Positions 57,797-64,000 of a stretch of DNA of 64,000 nt are shown here, in pieces. Where the stretch lies: positions 722,728-786,727 of the forward strand of contig JBAJFG010000614.1 of the NCBI GenBank assembly GCA_037903475.1, written 5' to 3'. This stretch comes from Ancylostoma caninum. Taxonomy: Eukaryota; Nematoda; Chromadorea; Rhabditida; Ancylostomatidae. A program made the translations under genes and the position numbers. The notes below the pieces were generated by a model. It saw nothing but the letters and a program-made list of their open reading frames with translations, had not been told where the DNA came from and did not search any database. Each line of letters begins with the position of its first letter. Position 1 is the stretch's first letter.

Positions 57797-59070
57797 TTAG
57801 GTTGGTGCAAAAATAATGCGCGTTTTCATGCCTTTGATTTCGAACCTCATAACTCCTTTCAAAATCGATCTTTTTCAATAGGCTTAAAGCTATTGTAATC
57901 AGGAAATCTTTAGCAATAAGATAGACGTTCTCCGACTACCGTGCATTCCTGACAGGACCTTCTAGAATCAACAAACTTCCGGAGGGCAGTTTTGGTATCA
58001 CTTTAGTCTTTGAGAAAATTCTCCCAGAAGAAGTGGTCCAGGTTCTCGGGGAAGCGGAGTCGGTGAGCGAGAAGCTTGCTGATTATGATATAGGAGTCCG
58101 AGCTTCCTAGCTCAGTTGCTCGAGCCTGTGAGGAATCTGTCGTGCAGGGTGTGCATGGACGGTACCGTGTAGGAGTGAAGAATCCATTTTATCGAGCAAC
58201 GCTGGGGTCACGCCGTTAAGTTTCGAATTTATTTCATTTACTTCTTGAAACCACTTACCAGATTAGGAAGAATGAATGAGTTGCAGTGAGCAATTTTGGC
58301 AGCAGTTCACCATAAAGTCGCCGTGACCTTATTTTGGTGTTGCTTCGGTTTCTGGGAGTATTTCGGTGCACGTTCCTCGTCCAACTGTTGAGCAAGGCAC
58401 CTCATTTTGACGAAGAGTGTCTATACTTCTTATTTAATCACTAAGCGACCGACTGTTTGGTCGCAATTTTCTCACTACAAAGATGCGCAGCACACCTCTC
58501 AACGAGGATCAATGTGGTACTCATTCAGTATGCGCGACGTCAACTCGTCGAGCTTTTTCATCCTTCCATTTTTACTGAAGGGAGGGATGGTCTGACAACG
58601 ATCACCGGCAATGTTTTGCGAAACCAAATATGTTGTTTGGATGGGTGCTGTTTGATAATTGTCATCAGTTGGGGGTCGCAAACCGCAGGAAGACCTGTGC
58701 CACATTCCTTACTTTCGAAGCAAGGCACACCAAGCCGAAAAATCCTGGAGCAGCTCGGCGGAATGCATTCGCTCACACTTCCTTCGCCAAAACTATGGTG
58801 ATATTCTGAGCGATTCCTGCTGCGATGCCGTCGAGTATCAGCTCGCTGAAAAGAGTTTGGCAAAAAACTTGTTTTGGCGCCCTTCGTTCCACAACTAAAA
58901 ATTCGCCAAAAACATGAAGTTCGCCCAAAATGCATGAGATATTTGAAAAGGCCATGAAATTTGCTGCAAAAAAATTGCAACTTCTCATACCGATGATAAG
59001 AAACACCGGAGGTTTTCTGCACAGAAGATGAAGCAGCGAAAAACGCGCATTATTTTTGCACCAACCTAAT
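57797..59070 (-). mobile_element. mariner element, 1274 bp, in CR1 copy 2
   Basis: Terminal repeats TTAGGTTGGTGCAAAAATAA (57797 on) and the reverse complement ending at 59070 are flanked by TA (57795-57796, 59071-59072). Length and TIR sequence are those of mariner. Removing it with one TA rejoins the CR1 copy 2 ORF2 frame (RIA then KIVPHLPNKF). Confidence 0.95.
58255..59022 (-). pseudogene. Degenerate mariner transposase
   Basis: Minus-strand pieces in different frames resemble a mariner transposase: the N-terminal helix-turn-helix region (GIAQNITIV, then FGEGSVSE), QLMTIIKQHPSK, a KMKKLDE-type linker before WVPHEL, and further on APKYSQKPKQHQNKVTATLW, which matches the region before the second catalytic Asp. 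Several stops and frame changes make it inactive. The C-terminal third (toward 57.8 kb) is not recognisable. Confidence 0.75.
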
Positions 59071-61410
59071 AGCTATGCGGATGGAAAAAATATTTTCATG
59101 TTTTTTCATTCTGTTAAAGGGGATGTGAATGACGAAAGTTGAAGTTCTACCACGAGAAGGTTTTAAGGTGAAAAATTGAGAGAAGCGTAAACGAGATTTC
59201 ATTGACCATATCTTGTGAAAACGACAAAGATCTATTGCTTTTCTTCTCGACTCCAAACTTTCTAGCTTTAGCCTTTTGAGACGTTCGTTATACGTGGGAA
59301 GGGCCATGGGATATGCATTATTTGGAAAGCATCTGTAATAGAGAATTCTTGTGAAAGTCCTTTGAACGTTCTCCAGTTGCTCTATTTGCTTTTTTCTGTA
59401 AGGGCACCATACTGATGATGATGTCTCGAGAATGCTACGAACGTATACTTTATAAAGCTTGCATAGTGACGGTGGATGATTCACTGTGAACGCTCTGAAC
59501 AACCGGAACATTGCTTTATTTGCATTAAGGGTGATGGAATCGATATGATTATTGAAAGTTTAGTCTTTGTTCATAATGACTCCGAGATCCTTGACGTTTT
59601 CGCAAGAATTGATCGTATGTTTATCATCTAATCTATATGTACAATTTGTGTTTTTCCTTCCCAAATACAACACTTTCGTTTTATTGAGAGAAAGCTTCAA
59701 CTGCCATTGATCGAAGTAATGAATCAATTTGTTGATACATAGCTGTAAAGTGAACTGATAATCAGATGCATTTTCCTCAGAATAACTGATGTACATTTTT
59801 AAGTCATCAGCAAACATTGCAAGGTGGACATTGCTCATGAGGCAAGCATTCGGCAAATCAAATAGGTAGACTATGAATAACAGTGGTCCGAGTACACTTC
59901 CTTGTGGTACCCCACTGGTTACTTCGTATTCTGATGAGAAACTGCTGTTCAGTTAAACACAGAATTTTCTACCAGTCAAGAAAGCTCTCAACCAGCAGAG
60001 CAAATTTCCACGGATTCCTATGCAATAGAGCTTATGTATTAACTTCGTGTGCGAAACTGAGTCAAACGCTTTTGCAATGTCATAGTATATTATATCAATA
60101 CATTCTCCTTTAGAGAGATGCTGATTCCAGTACTGAGTGCAATGCAGCAGTTGATCAGTAGTTGAAGTTCTCTGTCGGAAACCAAATTGTTGTTCGGGAA
60201 GGACAAAGTTTGACTCCAAAAATTCTTCAAGTCTTACTTTCACACATTTTTCCATTAGTTTTGCTGCAGTGCTCGTTATAGAAATCGGTCTAAAATCAGA
60301 AGGCGTTTGAGGTGAAGATGTTTTGTTTATCGGTGTAACAATAGATTTCTTCCATAGGACGGGGACAGAAGCCAATCGCAGGGAATAGTTGAAAATATGA
60401 GCAAGAGGGACGCTTAGTTCTTCACCACATATATGGAAAACAATCTGGGGGATACCATCAAAGGTAAGTGATTGCGAATCTTTCAGCCTTTTGGATAACT
60501 TTGCTATTTCTTCTGGCATTATAAGGAAAGAGCTAAGCGTTCTCTTAGTGGAATAGTTAATGGTTGGAAGTTCACCATTATCTTGAGTAAAAACTGAGTG
60601 GAAGTACTTTGCAAGTGATTCGCTCTTCTTTTCATCAGTATTAATCACATCTCCGAATTCGTTGCAGTAGTCAGGAAAGCAGGTGGACTTACCTTTCAAC
60701 TTTTTCGTAACGAAAGTAAACAGTGCCTTTGGGTTTTTGCTAAGGATAAGTCGTTTTTGTTTGTTTTTCTCGTATTTGCGAATTAACATCGACAACTTAG
60801 CAGAAACCCGGTTATATTTCTTTTCTACTCCGCTACGATGTAATCGTTGGAAGAGAAAGTTTCTGTAGGTGAAAAGTTTCCTTATATGCTTGGGGTATGA
60901 ATAGGAGTTTGACCGATAAATCGGCACGCTATACTTGAATGAATCCGTTACCACCTTACAAAACCGATCATATAAATCATCAATGTTCGAGAATCCATTA
61001 AAAATGTCTTCCCAACAAAGACTTTTGTAGAATGTCTTCATATGATCATAATTTGCATTAGAAAAGTTGAGGGAAGGCAATTGTTTATATTGTGATGTAC
61101 ATTCAACAAAGATGGAAAATTTGATGATTGAATGGTCAGAATTTCCTAATGGACAAGCCACGGCAACATCGGTGACGATATCTGGTGGTTGAGAAAGAAC
61201 AAGGTCTAAAATGCTGGAGCGGCATGTCGGTTGCAATACATGCTGTGAAAGTTGATGCATTTGAAACAATTGTATGTATTTGTTACTTCACGAGCAATGC
61301 AGCTTCTTTCACTCCAGTCAATGTTGAGATTGAGATCGCCGCAAATAATCACACCATCTTGATGAGAAGAAATGGAATCGCCCCTTTGGATAAGTCTTGC
61401 TCTCTAACAT
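59050..61410 (-). pseudogene. CR1 copy 2 ORF2 (endonuclease end, RT, C-terminal region)
   Basis: Minus-strand order: VIICGDLNLNIDW (endonuclease, about 61350), SILDLVLSQPP and GNSDHSIIKF, then RT motifs LTFDGIPQIVFH, KKSIVTPINKT, DFRPISITSTAAKLMEKC, QFGFRQRTSTTDQLL, YYDIAKAFDSVSH, SGVPQGSVLGPLLF and MFADDLKMY, then LYKVYVRSILETSSSVWCPY and QLENVQRTFTRILY. Two in-frame TAA stops (59955-59953 and 59562-59560) interrupt an otherwise continuous frame, with one frame change near the 61270 endonuclease border. The mariner splits the last residues. Confidence 0.9.
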
Positions 61411-61439
61411 TGACATGGTTAAGTATCAAATAAGGTAAA

Positions 61440-61657
61440 AAGGTTGAGAACAGTGGGGCATCAAAGAAAAGATGACTCTTCCTATACTAGAATTTCACTG
61501 GGGTCACAACACGCAAAGAGTGCAGAAACAAGTGTAAACTGCAGCGTATTGATGACGAGAGTGACTATAACCTAGGAACATCATCGTGAAAATTGCGAGA
61601 ATGGGTGAGGAGTGCTTGAGATGCACTTTCTATTTTCTCCCATCCGATACTTGGTAT
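61440..61657. other. Spacer, nothing supported
   Basis: No LINE similarity, so CR1 copy 1 does not visibly resume here. Confidence 0.4.
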
Positions 61658-62330
61658 TCAATACGGCTGAAGTGTAACATTCGTGCTGTTACTTTCAGAA
61701 AAGTCATCTTGCACTTTTAACAACAAATCGGTTAAATGACATTCTTCTGTTTCTGGGAATAAAACTGCACTGGCGTAACGTATATCCAAAGTGTCCTTCA
61801 TGTTCACCTGACACCAGTCCTGCACCAGCTTCGCCTTGCGTGCCAACGCCGATTCCTTCCGAAAGAAATATGGCCTATCGGCGAAGTGGGAATCTAACAA
61901 AGGAGTCAAATGTCTATTTAAAAATAATACAGGTAGGTTGCATTTGTTTACCTTCACTCCAGTCTCCACAAAAGTCGGAGTTGACTTGTCGTCACTCGTA
62001 ATGAAAGTGCAGCCATCACACTGGCAGAGTAGGCTTTGTTGGCATCAAGACTTCCATTGGAACTTGCGCTCTGAGAATTTCTGTGGATATTCTATTGTTC
62101 TGACCATTGAATGCTGCTTCCACACTGAATCACCTTTCGTCATTGAACACAAACTGAATGTGAGCGTTATTAGCAGCGCAATCTTTGAACAATCTGAGCT
62201 TCCAGCAAAGAAGAGGGCCTGGAACGTATCAGTCAGTCAGCAGATAAATGGAAAAGATAAAAGATACGTTTATCTCTCCATTGATTGGAGTTCTAATGTG
62301 CGCCCAAGACTTCCATTTGGATCGCATTTT
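61658..62330 (-). pseudogene. Degenerate mariner-type transposase, second family
   Basis: Minus-strand pieces in more than one frame match the catalytic region of a mariner/Tc transposase: a VEAAFNGQNNRI word, FPMEV-type residues, VTSDDKSTPTFVETGVKVNK and then FFRKESALARKAKLVQDWCQ. The last corresponds to the usual FQQDSAPAHKAK motif, with the catalytic Asp replaced by Glu and the HxH-type context lost. No terminal repeats were assigned. Dead relic, distinct from the mariner at 57797-59070. Confidence 0.7.
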
Positions 62331-62332
62331 AC

Positions 62333-63619
62333 TAGGTTGTTGCGAAAATAATTGCCGTTTTGGGGTATGCTTAATAAAACTTTTCTCTTCTGCCAAATTT
62401 GAGCAACTTCAGCACAACTTATGTAAATATCAGGTAGGACTTTTTCTCTTTTTTTGAACGCTGCTTGAATATTCTGGACAGCTCTTTCCTGAATGTTTTT
62501 ATGAAGTCGCAACCAAATCATGGGCTGACGCGACTTTTGGGTGATTATGGGTAATGACGTCAAACTCGATTACTTTTTAGCGGAGGTATGCGGAGATAGG
62601 TAATCTCGCATTTGCTTTGGCGTGGAATCGCCTTCGCAATTGGCCTGGAGCTATTCGATCGCGTGATTTTCTTCCATTGATTTTGATCCCCAAGGCAACC
62701 GTGGTCGTGACCGCAGGTTGTTCCCTGATGATCAAGCGTTGAGAACAGTCTTGTGATCTAAACCAGATCCTACCATTTGGACGTTAAGGGCAGGGATGAA
62801 TGCTCACTATACCACAGTTTCAGGACATTTGACTTCAGTCCACATGAGAAGAAAGGCGCGGAAGTAAACACCCCATGATCTGACGGATGAACAGCCTCCC
62901 ACCTGCTGTGATACCTTTTCTAACCCAGTTTTTCGCCCCAAAACTGCCTATTTCCAGCCTGTTTAATAGCTAAAGATAGAGCTTGGTTCATGCACTACAA
63001 AGAGAAGCGTAAATCTGTATCGGTAGACACGTTCTCCCATCTCTAGGCTTTCCTGAACCAAATCTTCACACAAGGGGAGGTAGTGTCAGGAATTTGGTGG
63101 TGCTGTAAGAGGATGATTAACTGCAGCCTTCTCCTACTTACCCAGACATTGACAACAGAGTACTGGTATTGTAATTTCGATTCGGTCTCCAGGAATCTTC
63201 TGCAGAGTTGGTCGGCAGTGGCGAAAGAAAGCTGGTTTTTCTCTGCCTCAGGGTAACGTTAAGCCTCACAATCCAAAACATACGCGGCAAAACTGATGCA
63301 GTAAGGCAGTGAGGTTCTCACTCATTGACTTATTCCTCAGACTATTATCCTACTGCATGCCCTTTTTCCGTGCTCCAGATGCATGCCAGCGACAGCAGCA
63401 GGTTGCTGATCTGGAGCATGCTGAAATCCACCTCCAAAAGTTTGCAAATCCTTGTGATCTCAGTTTTTGCTGCAGAAGCATGCAATTCTCACTGAGCTGT
63501 CCGGGATGATCTAGCGAATTGAATAATTGCTGAATTGATGAAAACAGGTGTGATTGAGCCGACTTACAACACCTTGAACTGGTGTGTCCATTTCGGCAAT
63601 TAATCTCACAACAACCTGA
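62333..63619. mobile_element. Mariner-like element, degenerate (candidate)
   Basis: Left end TAGGTTGTTGCGAAAATAAT (62333 on) and right end ATTTCGGCAATTAATCTCAC-AACAACCTG (about 63589-63618) are imperfect inverted repeats of mariner type. The 1287-bp spacing is a normal mariner length. No transposase could be read with confidence on either strand, so it may be a heavily decayed or non-autonomous copy. Confidence 0.45.
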
Positions 63620-64000
63620 TACTACAGTGCGTTTCAGCAATAACAGCACATCCTCCAAATTTTCCACCCACTGTTTTTTCGGAGAAAAGGAACTTTTCCT
63701 CAAGTATCATTGTAATCAGCACCTAAAATAAGCTTGGTACGCTATTTTTGAGCTCACTGCAGCATTCCTATGTTTCAAAGCTTTATTTTCTGTTTTGCCA
63801 ACATCGCAGTCATGACATAATCTCATGTTTTTCATGTTCGGAGTTGCTTAATTGAAACCACAAAAGAAGGTTGAATATTTTTGTGAGCTTCTGTGGGCCA
63901 CAGCGATTCTAGACGGTTTTCCATTCCTGCCAAATTAGATTCCACTCTTTGTCTGCTCAATCTTTGCTCGACTCGAAATAGGCAAGAATCCATCGATTGA
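63620..64000. other. Window end, nothing supported
   Basis: No gene or repeat recognised. Confidence 0.45.

Larger units (their letters stand above)
57073..61420 (-). mobile_element. CR1-type LINE copy 2, 5' truncated, split by a mariner
   Basis: Reads on the minus strand from about 61420 down to a (TAAA)n tail at 57073-57094. Part of the endonuclease, the full RT and the C-terminal region are recognisable. The ORF2 stop after mariner removal is at 57684-57682, leaving about 600 bp of 3' UTR. Its 3' tail directly abuts the truncated end of CR1 copy 1. It lacks ORF1 and the start of the endonuclease; 5' truncation is usual for LINEs. Confidence 0.85.

Noticed and set aside
61836..62351. 171-codon plus frame
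   Set aside because: It is antisense to the minus-strand mariner-type transposase relic.

Overview
The window looks like a gene-poor, repeat-rich piece of a nematode chromosome, most likely a strongylid such as a hookworm. The evidence is two spliced secreted CAP/SCP (ASP-like) genes with uniformly short introns (53-75 bp), an RTE-type LINE fragment and two CR1-type LINEs, mariner elements, and no prokaryotic operon structure. The genus is an inference; no sequence search was run.

Layout. 1-36 kb: no convincing exon. It holds two inverted minisatellite arrays around a 464-bp pure TG tract (2.7-4.3 kb), a Helitron-like element (about 7.0-7.6 kb), copies of a diverged MITE-like family, a CR1 scrap (22.3 kb), a 183-bp direct duplication (24.5/25.1 kb) and a short foldback (28.4 kb). 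36.4-51.7 kb: the only intact genes. CAP gene 1 (+, 38091-39463) and CAP gene 2 (-, 51291-50087) face each other as an inverted duplication of about 2 kb, including shared promoter and 3' flank. A further 3'-flank remnant lies at 36.5 kb. The 10.6 kb between the genes is filled by a piggyBac-type MITE with TTAA duplication, a minisatellite, a pentanucleotide array, two copies of an unrecognised protein-coding repeat (one split by a 1.6-kb hAT-type foldback element with an 8-bp target duplication), and an RTE fragment.

52.4-63.6 kb: a nested transposon stack. CR1 copy 1 (+) is split by a 1463-bp element with 35-bp perfect terminal repeats and TA duplication, which itself contains a 922-bp element with 34-bp perfect terminal repeats. 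CR1 copy 2 (-) has its 3' tail directly against the broken end of copy 1 and is split by a 1274-bp mariner. Two further mariner-type relics follow. In both CR1 cases, removing the inserted element and one TA rejoins the reading frame, so insertion order can be read off.

Functionally, the two CAP genes should encode secreted single-CAP-domain proteins with an N-terminal low-complexity stalk. The stalks differ strongly (Pro/Gly-rich versus Thr/Ala-rich) while the CAP domains are almost identical. Everything else supported here is mobile or repetitive DNA. Gene boundaries rest on reading-frame continuity, splice sites and the internal comparison of the two copies.
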